Shown here: in pieces, positions 46,318 to 58,020 of the stretch
How positions within the stretch are numbered: position 1 is the stretch's first letter
Layout of the letters: every line of letters starts with the position of its first letter
Source: Pegoplata infirma
Taxonomy: Eukaryota; Arthropoda; Insecta; Diptera; Anthomyiidae
Assembly: GCA_963921195.1 (NCBI GenBank)
Contig: OY992536.1
Coordinates: 326,509,038-326,573,037 of the forward strand
Length of the DNA stretch: 64,000 bases
Direction of reading: 5' to 3'
Translations under genes and position numbers: made by a program
The notes under the pieces: model-generated
Seen by the model: only the letters and a program-made list of their open reading frames with translations
Database searches by the model: none
What the model was told of the DNA's origin: nothing

Positions 46318-46575
46318 CAGAAAGTTAAGTTGACTTAAAACAACTAAATTTAATGTTTTGATCATTTCAGTGCAGAAAATACAACAAGAACTAAAAGGAT
46401 TTGCGAACAACAAAATACCTCAGACTCTAAGGACTTTTTCACTTAAGTGTTGATAATTCCTTTTTTTAGAAAACTTCCCAGATAGTAAGGACATGTGTCT
46501 TTAAATATTCGCAATGTTTTGATCAAAAATCAGTACATGTACTGATCAATGATCAAATCAGTATGAATTGTCTGT
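46318..46575. mobile_element. Degraded relative of the 524-1198 hAT-like element
   Basis: Shared strings include TGTTTTGATCATTTCAGTGC and ATCAGTACATGTACTGATCA, in the same order as 730-1190, ending in AATCAGTATGAATTGTCTG. The left end is not visible. Confidence 0.55.
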
Positions 46576-46584
46576 CTTTATAAA

Positions 46585-46962
46585 AGCTAACGATTAACAA
46601 AAAAGAAAATAAGAATTACTGTTTTCAATTTCTTTAAACCAAAAGTTTTAGTAACTTTAGGTTTGTAATTTGGATAATAATTCACCTCGTGGTGAATAAA
46701 AAAAATCACCAGCTGGTGAATTTTTTCATCAATATTTTGTTTATCAATATTTTTTTTCATCAATATTTTTTTCATCAATACATTTTTTTTTTTTCATCAA
46801 TACATATTTTTTTTTCATAAATTTTTCTCATCAATACATATTTTTTTTCATCAGCACATATTTTCTTTGTTTTTTACATGTTTTTTGTTTCATTAATATT
46901 TTTTTTCATCAATATTTTTTCATCAATATTTTTTTCATCAATATTTTTTTCATCAATATTTT
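46585..46962. repeat. Dispersed repeat with ATTCACC hairpins and ATCAAT array
   Basis: The segment from AGCTAACGATTAAC to GGATAATAATTCACCTCGTG, with a TTCACCTCGTGGTGAA palindrome and a CACCAGCTGGTG palindrome, recurs at 51680-51766 plus 52994-53060. It is followed by a TTTTTTTCATCAATA-type array. Confidence 0.65.
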
Positions 46963-47734
46963 TATACCCTCCAGTCTAGTGATAGAGGGTATATATAAGT
47001 TTGTCATTCCGTTTGTAAGACCTCGAAATATTGGTCTAGGACATATATTCATGATCCTCGATCGATTTTAAGACGATCTAGCGATGTCCGTCCGTCCGTC
47101 TGTCTGTCTGCTGAAAACACGCTAACTTTTGAAAGACTTTATGGAGGCTCCTGAAGTTTGGCATATATGTTGCAACCTGGTCAGGTTGGTATTGCAATCC
47201 AGCGAAATCGGTTCAGTGGTTCAAAAGTTATATGCAAATGAGTGAATTTCGGCAAGGGTTTTTCTGGAATTTACGAGATAAAACACACTGTAACTTTCGA
47301 ACGGCAATTCTGAGGGTGCTAAAGTGTGGCATATGTATTTGCCATTCCTCTGGTCCGGTTCGTTTTAAATTTCAGCCACATCGGTCCAGTGGTTCAAAAG
47401 TTATTAGCAAACCTGTAAATTTCAGATTAGTTTCACCTTAAATTCACGTGCTGAAAACCCGTTAAACATTTTTTAAAGACATTTGTAAGTCACAAAAATA
47501 TTTTAAAAGGTATTTTGTCACTCAAAACTATTTTTACACTAAAACAAAAAAAAAAATACACTCAAAAAAAAATTAGTAAATTATTTTTTGTTTTTTTTTT
47601 TAAACTACTAAAAAAAGGTTTTTTTACACAAAATAAAATATTTCTAATCAAAAATGTTATTTCTATCACTTAAAAAGGGCATTGTGGAGGGTATTCATAG
47701 ATTCGGCCAAGTCGAATTTTACTTTTCTACTTGT
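46962..47734 (-). mobile_element. mini-me/DINE-1-like repeat, subfamily B
   Basis: On the minus strand it runs from ACAAGTAGAAAAGTAAAATT, with the TCGACTTGGCCGA hairpin and ATACCCTCCACAATGCC, to the terminal AGGGTATAAA. It contains the CTGTCTGTCTGT/CCGTCCGTCCGT microsatellite near 47088-47109 and the duplicated ATAACTTTTGAACCACTG-type paragraph. It is full length. Confidence 0.8.
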
Positions 47735-47804
47735 TTTTCCTAAATTTTTTTAATCAAATATTTTTTTATTAATAATTTTTTTTTTCATTAAAACTTTTTT
47801 TATC

Positions 47805-47940
47805 GACAAAGACAAACAAACAGATAGATCACTAGAATGCCTTAGAAACCTTTACGGATCAATAATAAAGATAATGGGGTCCTCGACCGATATTTCAATG
47901 TGTTTTGCATGGAATGCCAAATTAATATAGCGTTATATTT
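47805..47940 (+). mobile_element. mini-me 3' fragment
   Basis: ACAAACAAACAGATAGATCA, GAATGCCTTAGAAACC, AATGGGGTCCTCGACCGATA and GCATGGAATGCCAAA match the 3' part of the copy at 53570-53812. Confidence 0.55.
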
Positions 47941-48176
47941 TCTAGAAAAATTTTGGTTTGGAAAGAACACCTATTTATACAGCAAAACATCATAATTCAA
48001 TGATTTGAGCAAGATTACAAAATTCTCAGGCATTTCTAATAGTACTAGTGGTTTCTTTTCTCAGAATGGTGGCAAAAGATTTTTATATAAAAGGTATGAG
48101 GTCTTTAATAGGTCACAGGGGGTAGTTCTGTGATGTGTCGGCTGTGATATGTTATTATGTGACAAATCACTACTAA

Positions 48177-48379
48177 AGGGTACTTTTCACTATCACACTT
48201 TTCCATTATACACATCAAAATTTATCAACTTACTAAAGATTTTTGGATTCTTTTTTGATTGAAACCTAGTCGTATCTAATAAGTGAACAATTTCTCGCCA
48301 AATTTTTTAAAAAAATATTTCGCTAACATGGTGAAATTACGCTTGTATAATGGAAATGTGTGATAGTGGAAAGTACCCT
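48177..48379. mobile_element. PIF/Harbinger-like MITE, TAA target
   Basis: The ends AGGGTACTTTTCACTATCAC and, inverted, AGGGTACTTTCCACTATCAC match at 19 of 20, and the arms extend to CATTATACA. TAA flanks both ends (48174-48176, 48380-48382). A 3-bp TWA duplication is typical of PIF/Harbinger. It sits between TAGGTCAC (48111) and GTGACCTA (48491), which may be ends of an older surrounding element. Confidence 0.78.
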
Positions 48380-48499
48380 TAAGCCGGGATAGGTTCAGTG
48401 ACATGACACATGTAATATATCCAAGGTTGCGAGATTTTTCAACGAAAGTGATAGTTTGTGAATGATCATTGGGTCCGTGTGGCATGTCACGTGACCTAT

Positions 48500-50416
48500 A
48501 ACGAACCGTGTTTGTGTTTGTGACTGCTTCCATATCTCATTTTTAAATTATCAACGTTATCATTTCTTATTTCAAATTCATTTCCATTATGTATAAAAAA
48601 ATATGGTTTCGTTTAATTCTTTACAAAAAGAATAAAATAAACACCATCGCAAACCTGACAAGTAAATGTTTTATTTATTTTTTATTATTCAATTCTTTTT
48701 TTCTTGTTTGTATATATTTTAAAAGAAATTTTAAACCATCGACCCCTTCCACACCATCAAGTGTTGTCCTTTTTTGTGTTTAAATTCCCCGCAGCTGTTA
48801 TGTGGACCTTATAAATAAAAATAGGTTTCAGTCATTTAAACAAACACCAGTGTCATTTTGTGTCAGCAAAACTTTTCCTTAAGGTTGAGTATTTTGTTTT
48901 CACAATAAAAAAAAAAACTTATTAAAGTAAATAAACAAACAGAAGATCTTTTATTTTTTTCAATATACTTAACTCTTAACTCCGACCTTAATAAATAAAA
49001 AAATAAAACAGTACGTTTGAACTTTAAATGCAAACCATAACACATTTTAAGTAAAAGAGAGAAAAAGGTTTAAATTTTTCCTTTTAAAATATATAAACTG
49101 TCTAATATTAATCCTCTTAGTTTATAATTCTGTACTTATGTATCAGATATAAATTCGTACATATGTATTTTCATATTTTTTTTATTATTGAAAATTTAAT
49201 GTTTAGATTTGTATGTTCTTTGAAAATGTTCAATGAGCTATTCGTTTGATAAAATTTAAATTTGCTTTAAAATAATGTTTCTTGTATTTTAAACAAACTT
49301 CATAATAACGATAACCTAAAAGAGTTCATTTCATGGGAAAGATCTTCATGCATTACATTCCCCTTGGCGTCAGATGTTTAAAAATTCATTAATTGTGGTA
49401 ACTATTGTAAAAAAACAATTATTATTTATTTTTAACGTCAATAAATACGTCCATTGTCCATTTTTGAAAAAAAAACATTATTTTATTTAAATTTTTAATT
49501 TTTGTTAAAAAATAAAATATATTTTTGTTGGGTATTTTAATTTTTATTATATTTTAATTGCAATGCCACGTATACGTTTTAGATGAAGCCAAATTTCGGT
49601 GAGTCAACCATTGGATAGGTCTTCAAAAACCCTTGCGATCCGTATAAAATTTATATTTCCTTTGGAAGAAATCCAAGAAAACTAAAAAAAAACTTTTTTA
49701 GCCTCCCATTTCCCCCTTTAATCACATGATAGCACCACAAAAATAAAGTAAATCTTAGATTTCGGTCCTCTATAATATAATTAAAGTTTAGAAAAATCGT
49801 ATTCTTGTACATATTTTTTGTAGAGGCTTCCGTTATAAAGTTTAGTTTTGCCATTTAAATTACTCACTTTACTTGTAAATGAGTCGTAAATACAAATATG
49901 AAAGCAAAAACTAATCACCTAAAACGTATACGTAATATTAATTATGATTAATTAATATTCAACATACGCATTTTTTTTATATAAAAAGAGTTCGACAGTA
50001 GGGTGGAACGAATTTTCCTTTTCATCGATTTTCGATATACACAAATATATTGTTTATGTGCACGGTGAGACGAGATTCACTTTTTTTGTCAAAATTACTC
50101 ACAAGCCTTAAATTCTTAGCAAATTTTAATCATTTTTTTTGCTGCTTAATCTTAGTTTTTTAATTTTATTTAATTTTTTATCTGTTTTATTGCGAATAAT
50201 GATGATTTCACACTACTTTTTCAGCAAAAAAACTTATTTAAAATATTTAAAAAAAAATATTTATATAAAAAAAATTACAGATAAAAAAAATTTTTGAACC
50301 ATAAAACACTGTATCAGTAATGTCTGAAAACTTACATTTTAAGCAAAACAAATTCTAAATTTGTGTTTTCACTTTGTTTGGAACTTTTCGATCTTTAAGT
50401 CAAAAAGTGAACCCAA
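48500..50416. other. A/T-rich DNA, no confident feature
   Basis: Several A/T-rich short frames with no motifs. No repeat boundaries were recognised. The + strand stretch 48640-48800 has a mixed-composition patch (CCATCGACCCCTTCCACACC) without a usable frame. Confidence 0.35.
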
Positions 50417-51150
50417 CCCAGCAAAACTTTGGTAATGGGTAGTGATTATATAACACATTACCAGGTAATGCATATAACTTATTTGTAGCATTATTTTATG
50501 ATGTCTTACCAAACATTTGTTCCACAACGTATTATTTTCAAGTGAAAAATAATGCAATACTAATAATTTGCTACGTAATGCATGATTATTGGAAAAAATG
50601 TATATCGTATTTGTTATTTCTAAACATTAAATCATGGATGACTTATATTTGGTTACATTATGTATTATTTGAAAGTTTGAAATAATGTATTATTTATAAT
50701 TGGATGCATAATGCATTACAGTAACATTAAAATTAATTATTTTGTAAAAAAAATGGATAAGTTTAAACCAGAGATGGGCTCACGACAGGAAATTTCTAAC
50801 GACACACACTCACGAGCATATTTTATCTACTTACACTCACTTACAATCACGTGAGTAAATTTAATACAAAATTCCTTTTTCACTACTCGTAACACCTTAT
50901 ATATTATCTTCTGGTATGCTATATTATTTCGTTTCTCGTAACCTATAAAATATCATATATTTTACACCTTACTCGTATTCTTCGTTATAAATTTATGACT
51001 TATTTTATACCTTACTGGTATTCTTTGTGATAATGTGGATGCATTACTTTGAGTCTCATCGCCTGTTAAAATCATCAATGCTGCAATGTTTAAAATAAGA
51101 GATCCTATACCTTATTTTATACCTTATTTGGTAATCTAAGTTTTGCTGGG
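50417..51150 (+). mobile_element. TIR MITE, CCCAGCAAAACTT ends
   Basis: CCCAGCAAAACTT at 50417-50429 and its inverse AAGTTTTGCTGGG at 51138-51150 bound a 734-bp element. Next to each end is GGTAAT. The interior has many ATGCATTATT and TAATGTATTATT strings and a GTGAGTG-like patch at 50780-50860. A partial copy is at 2130-2246. Confidence 0.75.
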
Positions 51151-51679
51151 AACTACATTGCCCAACAGGTCCAAAATTTGTATGTATTAATATAATTCTC
51201 TCCACCCTAATGAATATGGAAGAATAAGCATAAGCCGTATACGTAGTATTAATTGCTATTAATTAATATTCCTCATACGCCTTTTTTCTTTGTAAGCAAA
51301 GTTAGATATTGATAATATCAAATACCTCTACATCGAAATTTTTTACAACTTTGCCTGCAGTGAATGATGTTGTATAAACGAAATGTTTTCATGCAAAAAC
51401 AATTGACAAAAAAACAGTAGAAAAATATTAGAAAAATTCAGTTGTCAGCGAATTTTGATTTTAACTTAAAACATTAATGTTAATATTTTGCTATATATAT
51501 GGGTGTTCTTTAGGACGTTTCATCAAAAAAGTTTTTATTGGATTTTTGCAACTCGTGAAGCGGAATTTGAATTTTTATGGCCTAAAAGATTTTTCAGTTT
51601 TTTTTTAACATGATAATGTTTTTAGGCTGGTGTCTAATTTTAAAAATGATGCAGGACGCCACATCAGTTTGACTATATA
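51151..51679. other. A/T-rich DNA, nothing recognised
   Basis: No open frame or defined repeat. Confidence 0.35.
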
Positions 51680-52154
51680 AGCTACCGACTAACAAAAAAG
51701 AATATAAGAATAACTGTTTTCATTTTCTTAAAACCAAAAAAGTTTGTAGCTTAGATTTGGTACTTGCACAGAAAAAAATAAAAAAAATATTTGAGTACAT
51801 TTCTAATACTATTGAGTAAAAAATTACTCAATTTTGCACCAGTAAACGATTTAATAGTATTGAGTAAATTTTTAATAAAAATTTATTAAATGTTTGAAAA
51901 AAAAGTTGAGTAAATTTTTAATTGACACAATTAAAAATTTACTCAAAATTTATCTATTTATTTTTTTTTAAGTTTAAAAAAGTTTTAAAATTTTTTACAA
52001 AAAAAAAACAAAAAACTTGTTTTTTCAAACTTTATCAAACATATTTATGTCTCAAAAACATAGGAACATTTTATAAAGACAAATACAAACTTTCATATAC
52101 ATACACAAAGAACTATAAACTAAACGAGAACTCAAAAAACTATGAGAGTTAAAA

Positions 52155-52831
52155 ACAAGTAAAAAAGTTAAATTCGGCCTTGCCGAATGTAGTGATACCC
52201 TCCACAATTTTAAAAAGATTATTGCAAACAACTTTATTTAAAAGGAAATTACTTTTGAAAAAAAAAAAAAAAATTGAAAAAAAATTTCCGCGAAAAAAAT
52301 TTTGTTAAAAAAAAAATCCGCGATTTTTTTTCGTTTTGTGTCAAAAAATATGTTCGTACTTCTTTAAATACCATTTGGTGTTCAATTCTGTTAACATATG
52401 TCAACCAGAAGCCGAATTAAAGCATTTTGTATTTTTAGGTTATGTACTGAAATTTTTGAGGTGTGCTTACATTTTCGTTCATAACTTTTGAACCGCTGAA
52501 CCGATATCGCTCAAATGCAATACCAAACTTCTCGGGAGAACTTCCAATATATATGTTTAGTTTCAGTCATCTCTGTGCAATATTTTGTCCGCGAGAGCAT
52601 TTTCAACAGACAGACAGACGGACAGACGGACAGACGGACAGACGGACAGACGGACAGACGGACAGACGGACAGACGGACAGACGGACAGACGGACATCGC
52701 TAGAATGTCTTAAAATCGATCGAGCATCATGAATATATATACTTTATGGGGTCCCAGACCGATATTTCGATGAGTTACAAACGGAATGACAAACTTATAT
52801 ATACCCTCTATCACTAAGTGGAGGGTATAAA
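52155..52831 (+). mobile_element. mini-me/DINE-1-like repeat, subfamily B, expanded microsatellite
   Basis: Starts ACAAGTAAAAAAGTTAAATT with the TTCGGCCTTGCCGAA hairpin and ATACCCTCCAC, and ends GTGGAGGGTATAAAA. It retains one ATAACTTTTGAACCGCTGAA paragraph. The GTCY tract is greatly expanded (see next entry). Confidence 0.85.
52607..52696. repeat. (CAGACGGA)n microsatellite in mini-me
   Basis: About 90 bp of nearly perfect 8-bp CAGACGGA units, far longer than in the sibling copies at 4303, 7510 and 46962. It gives the repetitive translation QTDRRTDG, which is not a real protein. Confidence 0.95.
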
Positions 52832-53059
52832 AAAATAAAAAAACTATTAAATTTTTATTAAATTATTTACTTAAATTGTTTTTAAAATTTTTAAGTAAAT
52901 TTTTAATTGCGTCAATTAAAAAATTACTCAATTTTTGTTTTTAAATTTAAACAAGTTATTACTCAAATTTGTTTCCTCCATATTTTTTCTGTGTGGATAA
53001 TAATTCACCTGATGGTGAATAAAACCGTTTTTCACCAGTTTGTGAATTAAAAGTAACAT

Positions 53060-53500
53060 AATTATTTTTCAACATTTTTTTTGTCATTTTCATCAAACAA
53101 TGTTTTTTTCATGGAATTTTATTTTTTCATAAATTTTTTTATCAATTTTTTTTTTCATCAAATTTTTGTTATCAATTTTTTTTTGTGTCATCAAATATTT
53201 TTGTTTCATAAAACTTTTTTTTCATAATTTTTGTTTTTTTTTTTTTCATCAATTTTTTTTTTTATCAATTGTTTTTTTTATAAAATTTTTCATAAAACTT
53301 TTATTTTTTTAACAATATTTTTTATCAAATTTTTTATTATATCAAATTGTTTTTTTCATCATTTTTTTATTTTTATCAAAAAAAAAAAATTTTCATCAAA
53401 AAAAATTTTTTTTCCCCAAAATTTTGTTTTCATAAAATATTTTTTATTATAATTTTGTTTTTAGTAAAAGAAAATAAAACAAAATTTTTTTACCAAAACT
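53060..53500. repeat. T-rich TTTTTCATCAATT degenerate array
   Basis: Loosely repeated TTTTTTTCATCAATTTT units, like those after 46720. Phenylalanine-rich frames here are artefacts of composition. Confidence 0.7.
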
Positions 53501-53569
53501 ATTATACTTTTTCACCATGTCTAAACTTTTGACAAAAAATGTTCCATTTGTTTAACAAATTTACAAAAA

Positions 53570-53812
53570 ACAAGTGAGAGTGTTAAATTCTTCGGTGCCG
53601 AATCCTTTATACTCTCCAAAATGTTAAAACACTTTTTTGAACTTAAGTAATACACTCATTTACCAAATTAACAGATCTTTTGGTGTGGACTACATCTGGC
53701 TTTTCACAGACAGATGGGCGGATGCATATAGCTAGAGTGTCTTAGAAATGGATCAATAATATATAATCTTAATATCGACCGATATTTCAATTCATTTTGC
53801 ATGGAATGGAAA
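53570..53812 (+). mobile_element. mini-me subfamily C, internally deleted
   Basis: Starts ACAAGTGAGAGTGTTAAATT with the TTCGGTGCCGAA hairpin, then TATACTCTCCAAAATG, and after a short gap ACAGACAGATGGGCGGATGC, GAGTGTCTTAGAAATGG and ATATTTCAATTCATTTTGCA. The terminal GTATAAAA block is missing. Confidence 0.62.
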
Positions 53813-54974
53813 ATAATATTATTTTTTCAAAAAAAAACTTTGCTTTGTCAAGTACACCCAAATCTTTAGCAAAACAATATCATGATTTAATGTTTTGGGC
53901 AAGAGTACAAAATTTGCAGAAATTTTTCATATTGGGATCGGTCGGGATTAACTCGCTCAAATTAATTTCTCATGAACAAAATTTTTCATAAAAAAAAATT
54001 TTTTGGTAAAAAAAAAATTGCCGAAAATTTTTTTTATTTTTTTTACTAAAAAAAATTGTTGATGAATAAAATGTTTGTGATGAAAAACAAAAAATTGTTC
54101 ACCCTCTAAAAAAATTTTAAAATTTAAAACATTTGGTATAAACGACATATTTGCATGAACACCAAGTGTCAGTTAAAAACTGTTATAACCAATGTCATTT
54201 CAACTAAATTTTCCATAAATTAAATTTAGAATGAACTTTTAAGTTCAAGACCATTTTAAAGTAATAAAAAGAAAAATCTTACCGAAGATCTTCGACATTT
54301 AACAACTTTTTCCTAAAACAATAAAATTTATCTGGGAAAGACATAAATATTTTACGGCCAACATTTATGATGTAAAAGAAAAATGCAAACACGTGTCAAG
54401 TACATTGAAACAGGATACACTCAATTAACTCACAGAAAATACATTATTACAAGAAGCCGGAGGTTCTCTTCTTTATTTAATTTTTTAAATAAAAAACACT
54501 TTAAAACCTTTTTAAATAACATTTGAATAAGTTTATAATTAAGTCAACATGAAAAATAAATTATAATAAGACACCCGCTCAAATTAAAAATAAACCCTTT
54601 TTTGGTTAAAAAAAAATATGTCCAAAACATCTTATAATTAAATGGTTTATGCAAAATATAGATATACTTAACTGATATTTATAATTTTTATATTTTATGC
54701 AAACTTATCCTTTTTTTTGACAAATTAACGTTAAGAACATCATTATGAAATGACCGACCGATAAAAGATGGAAAACAAAAACAAAATTACAAATAAAGGA
54801 AATATTTTTCCTTATTTTTTAATAAGTAAATAAACAAAAAAACAAATACAATTTGTTGCGCTTAGTTGAGTTTTATTATTTTTGGTTTTATTAATATACA
54901 GACTTCCGTTTTGTTTTTTGTATAAATTTATTTATGTCTGTATGGCAAATACATGCATATTTTATTTTTAACAG
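53813..54974. other. A/T-rich DNA, no confident feature
   Basis: No repeat ends recognised. The segment from about 54160 on is mixed, repeat-poor sequence leading into the candidate exon at 54975. Confidence 0.35.
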
Positions 54975-55113
54975 GAAATAAAACACACGAGCAAGAACAA
55001 GAACAAACAATTTTATATAAAAAAGTTTAGTCATAAAAAAAGAGAACAGCTTTTAACAATGGAATTCATTAAACGCGTAGCCCACAACAACGACCCCCCG
55101 TTATTACAAAAAG
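54975..55113 (+). CDS. Candidate alternative first exon, unknown product
   Basis: A possible acceptor (TTTATTTTTAACAG, ending 54974) or a nearby start leads into an A-rich leader. The ATG at 55059 has A at -3 and G at +4, a strong fly start context. Eighteen codons (MEFIKRVAHNNDPPLLQK) plus one base run to AAAG followed by GTGCAG at 55114, a weak donor. The G+C-rich patch (CAACAACGACCCCCCG) stands out from its surroundings. If not spliced, the frame ends seven codons later. I do not recognise the peptide; it could be an alternative start of the same gene as 42506. Confidence 0.38.
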
Positions 55114-55949
55114 GTGCAGTTTTAAAATTCTTTTAAATTAAATGTTATTTTCAGGAAAACTTTTTGTGTTAAAGCAAAATATTAAAAATAACACAAAAGA
55201 ACTTAAAAACACATTATTAAAAAAAAAAATCGAGGTAACAACTCATTGTTACTAAAGGTGACATAACATAATCCCCACGGACATAATCCTCACTTCCGTT
55301 ATGGGGATTGTGATTATTTTTCTATATGAGAAATGTCTTGGAATCTTAGAATTTTTCTATAGGAAAAAAATTTTGGGATATTAAAATGTTTCTAAAGGGA
55401 AAATATGAAAATTTTTCTATTGGAAAAATACAAGAATTTTTTTTTACGGGAAAAATTTTAGATTTTTTCAATATGACAAATTTGAGAATTTTCTATAGGA
55501 AATCCAGAAAATTTTCTATTGAAAAAATATAAGAAAATTTCGGAAAATCCAAAAATTTTCCTGCAGTTTCCTGTAGAAAAATTTTTGGAATCTTAAAATT
55601 TTTTTTATATTTAAAAGTCTCGGAGACTTTAAAAATTTCCTAGAGGAAAAATCTGAGAGTTTTCCTATTTTAACAAATCTGAGAATTTTTCTATAGGAAA
55701 AATAAGAATTTTTTTCAGAGAAAATTTGGGAATTTTTTTATAGGAAAAATATATTAGAAACTTAAACATTTTCTATAGGAAAAGTCAGAAACAGAGAGGA
55801 AAACGAAGTAACCTTTTTTTATATACACTTTATTCTGGATATTATTGAATCGCCTTTCTTAGGCCTAACAATAAGTATTTAAATCTTAAAACTCTAACTT
55901 AAAATAATATACACTCCAAAGGAGACATTTTTTTATATGGGCTTCATAG

Positions 55950-57768
55950 TTACAAGGGCGGCAAGTCTGCACGACGCAGTCTTGAATGTCCCTGGGTTCG
56001 TGTCAAGACTCTAGCCAAGGGGTTTGGGTGATTTTCCAGTTTATCAGCATATCTTGTCCTTATTGTGATAAACTCATCCTTAACAAATGGTATGTTAAGA
56101 TCCCTGTGTATATTCTCGTTGCGAATAAACCATGGCGCGCCGGTCATAGTTCTGAGAATTTTTGATTGTGCCCTCTGTATAAGTTCTATATTGGATGCGC
56201 TTGCAGTACCATATAGTTGGATACCGTAGGTCCAAATTGGTTTCAATATACAGTTATACAGGGTGACTTTTGAGTCAAGGCTAAGTTTGGAATATTTGTT
56301 AATTAACCAGTGTAAATTGCTGGATTTCAGCTTCATTTGAAGCTTCTATGTGCTTTCGCCATGTTAATCGCCTGTCCAAATGAATGCCAAGGTATGTAAC
56401 ATTCTCAGATTGTGGGATATGTTCTCCATTTAGGGAGACAGGAGGACAAGTTCCTGTTCTTAGTGTAAAAGTAACGTGCTTGCTTTTCAAAGCATTGACT
56501 TTTATTCGCCAATTTTTAAACCACGTCTCCACAAGTCTAAGATGGTTATTAAGTTCAATTGATGCAACGGATGAATTCGTGTGTGTACACTCAAAATAAT
56601 TCTACATTAAAAGGTTTAGTAAGTGATATTGTACCAAAATCTACTAATTCGTTACTAATTTTAGTATCTTCAAAGTACTAACATTAGTAATTTTTACTGG
56701 ATTTGACTAATATTAGTTAAAAATTTTAGTATTGGTTACCAATTTCTGCACTAGGTCCTTTTGGACTAAAATTAGTTAAATTTTTAGTATTGAATACCCA
56801 CGTTTTTTTTTGGGTGTACTAATAATTGCTGTATCGTCTGCAAAAGTTGACGTTAGCAGACGGTCGTTAGTTGGCAAATCTGATGTAAAAATCAAATATA
56901 AAATAGGACCAAGTACACTTCCCTGCGGAACTCCAGCTTTCATTTCAAAATCTCCAGATGTAGTATCCTTATATTTTACCCTGAATTTTCGGTTAAGAAG
57001 ATAGGATTCAAGTAGCTTATGAGTACAGGTGGGTAAAAGACCTTTTACCTTAATTAATAGACCCTCGTGCCAGACTTTGTCGAAAGCCTGCGCGACGTCA
57101 AGAAAAATCGCTAAACAATATTTCTTTTCCTCGTAGGCCTTTCTTATCTCGCTTGTAATGCGGTTTACTTGTTCTATTGTTCCATGCTTTTCGCGGAAAC
57201 CAAACTAGTGAGCAGGAATAACGTTACAGTTTTCCAGGGAAGGCATAATTTTTTTAAGAAAAACTTTCTCAAATAATTTCGACAGACACGGAAGCAAGCT
57301 AATAGGTCTATATGATGAAGGTAAAGTTAAATCTTTTCCTGGCTTGGATATCATTTTAATTTCAGAAATTTTCCACATATCTGGAAAATATCCTTGAAGC
57401 AAGATCGCGTTAAACAGTTTTGTGAGGGTTATAACTGCTATGAATGGTAGGTTTCTTATCATTCTCGGCGTGACGAGGTCACATCCAGGAGCTTTTTTAG
57501 GATTTAAATTATCCTTAATTATAGTCTCAACCTCGTAAGGGTTGATTATAAAATTAGTCATATCAGCTCTGTTAGGCGGTTCAGGGAGCGTAAAGTCATG
57601 ATCCGGTAGATTTGGTTCAAAGACTGAACATAAATGTTCGGCGAAGGTGCACGCTTTGTCTTCATCACTCCGTGCCCAATTTCCACTTTTATTTCTAAGT
57701 GGTGCTCGCCCTCTACCGGTGTTTTCATATTTTTTGCAGCCTTCCACAACGAATAATTGGTGGAGCTT
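55950..57768 (-). pseudogene. Jockey-type reverse transcriptase, broken
   Basis: Minus-strand reading gives, in order, SLWKAAKNMKTPV (about 57700-57747), YRPISLLP (57289-57312), FGFREKHGT, LDVAQAFDKVWH (about 57070-57103), GVPQGSVLGP (about 56905-56934) and the catalytic FADD (56834-56845), then after an insertion YLGIHLDRRLTWRKHI and QRAQSKILRTMTGAPW, ending at 55950. This is the RT of Jockey-clade elements, which copies element RNA into DNA at the nuclear target. Breaks: a frameshift near 57715, an in-frame TAG at 57205-57207, the MITE at 56588-56816 and a frameshift near 56335. The N-terminal endonuclease is absent through 5' truncation. It is not functional, but few changes suggest a fairly recent insertion. 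Confidence 0.92.
56588..56816. mobile_element. CACTCAAAA-type MITE inside the Jockey RT
   Basis: The ends CACTCAAAATAAT and, inverted, CACCCAAAAAAAA are flanked by TA (56586-56587, 56817-56818). The 229-bp interior repeats TTAGTA and TACTAATTTTAGT motifs. It lies just after the FADDTAII codons, and removing it with one TA leaves the reading frame intact. Confidence 0.85.
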
Positions 57769-58020
57769 GAAGTAACCTGAAAATTTTTTTCTAGGAAAAA
57801 TGTTAAAGAATCTTCTTTGTATAAAAAAAAAAATTTAAAATCTTCTAATTTTTCCAAAGGAAAATCCCAGAATTTTTCTACAAGAAAAATATCTCACTTT
57901 CTCTATAGGCAAAAAGTCTCTGAATCGGAGAGTCAATAGAAAAAATGTCTCAGAATCTGAGACTTTTTGTATAGGAAAATGTCTCAGAACTTGAGACTTT
58001 TTCGTTCTGAAATTTTTAGA

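Larger units (their letters stand above)
51767..52993. mobile_element. TIR element, CACAGAAAAAA ends, with nested mini-me
   Basis: CACAGAAAAAAATAAAAAA and, inverted, CACAGAAAAAATATGGAGG are the ends. Inside, AATTTACTCAA and TTGAGTAAA repeats alternate as in the CACTCAAAA families. The repeat copy at 46585 lacks the insertion, giving an empty site with TG at the junction. The mini-me at 52155-52831 lies within and is younger. Without it the element is about 550 bp. Confidence 0.75.
55814..57768 (-). mobile_element. Jockey-clade non-LTR retrotransposon, 5'-truncated
   Basis: A perfect 10-bp duplication GAAGTAACCT flanks it (55804-55813, 57769-57778). On the minus strand the element is truncated at its 5' side inside the reverse transcriptase ORF, and ends with AATAAA (55828-55833) and an A-rich tail. 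Variable-length target duplications with 5' truncation and an A-rich 3' end are typical of non-LTR insertion. It lies within the ~35-bp minisatellite. Confidence 0.92.

Noticed and set aside
52463..52732. ORF with QTDRRTDG repeats
   Set aside because: Translation of the GTCY microsatellite inside a mini-me element.
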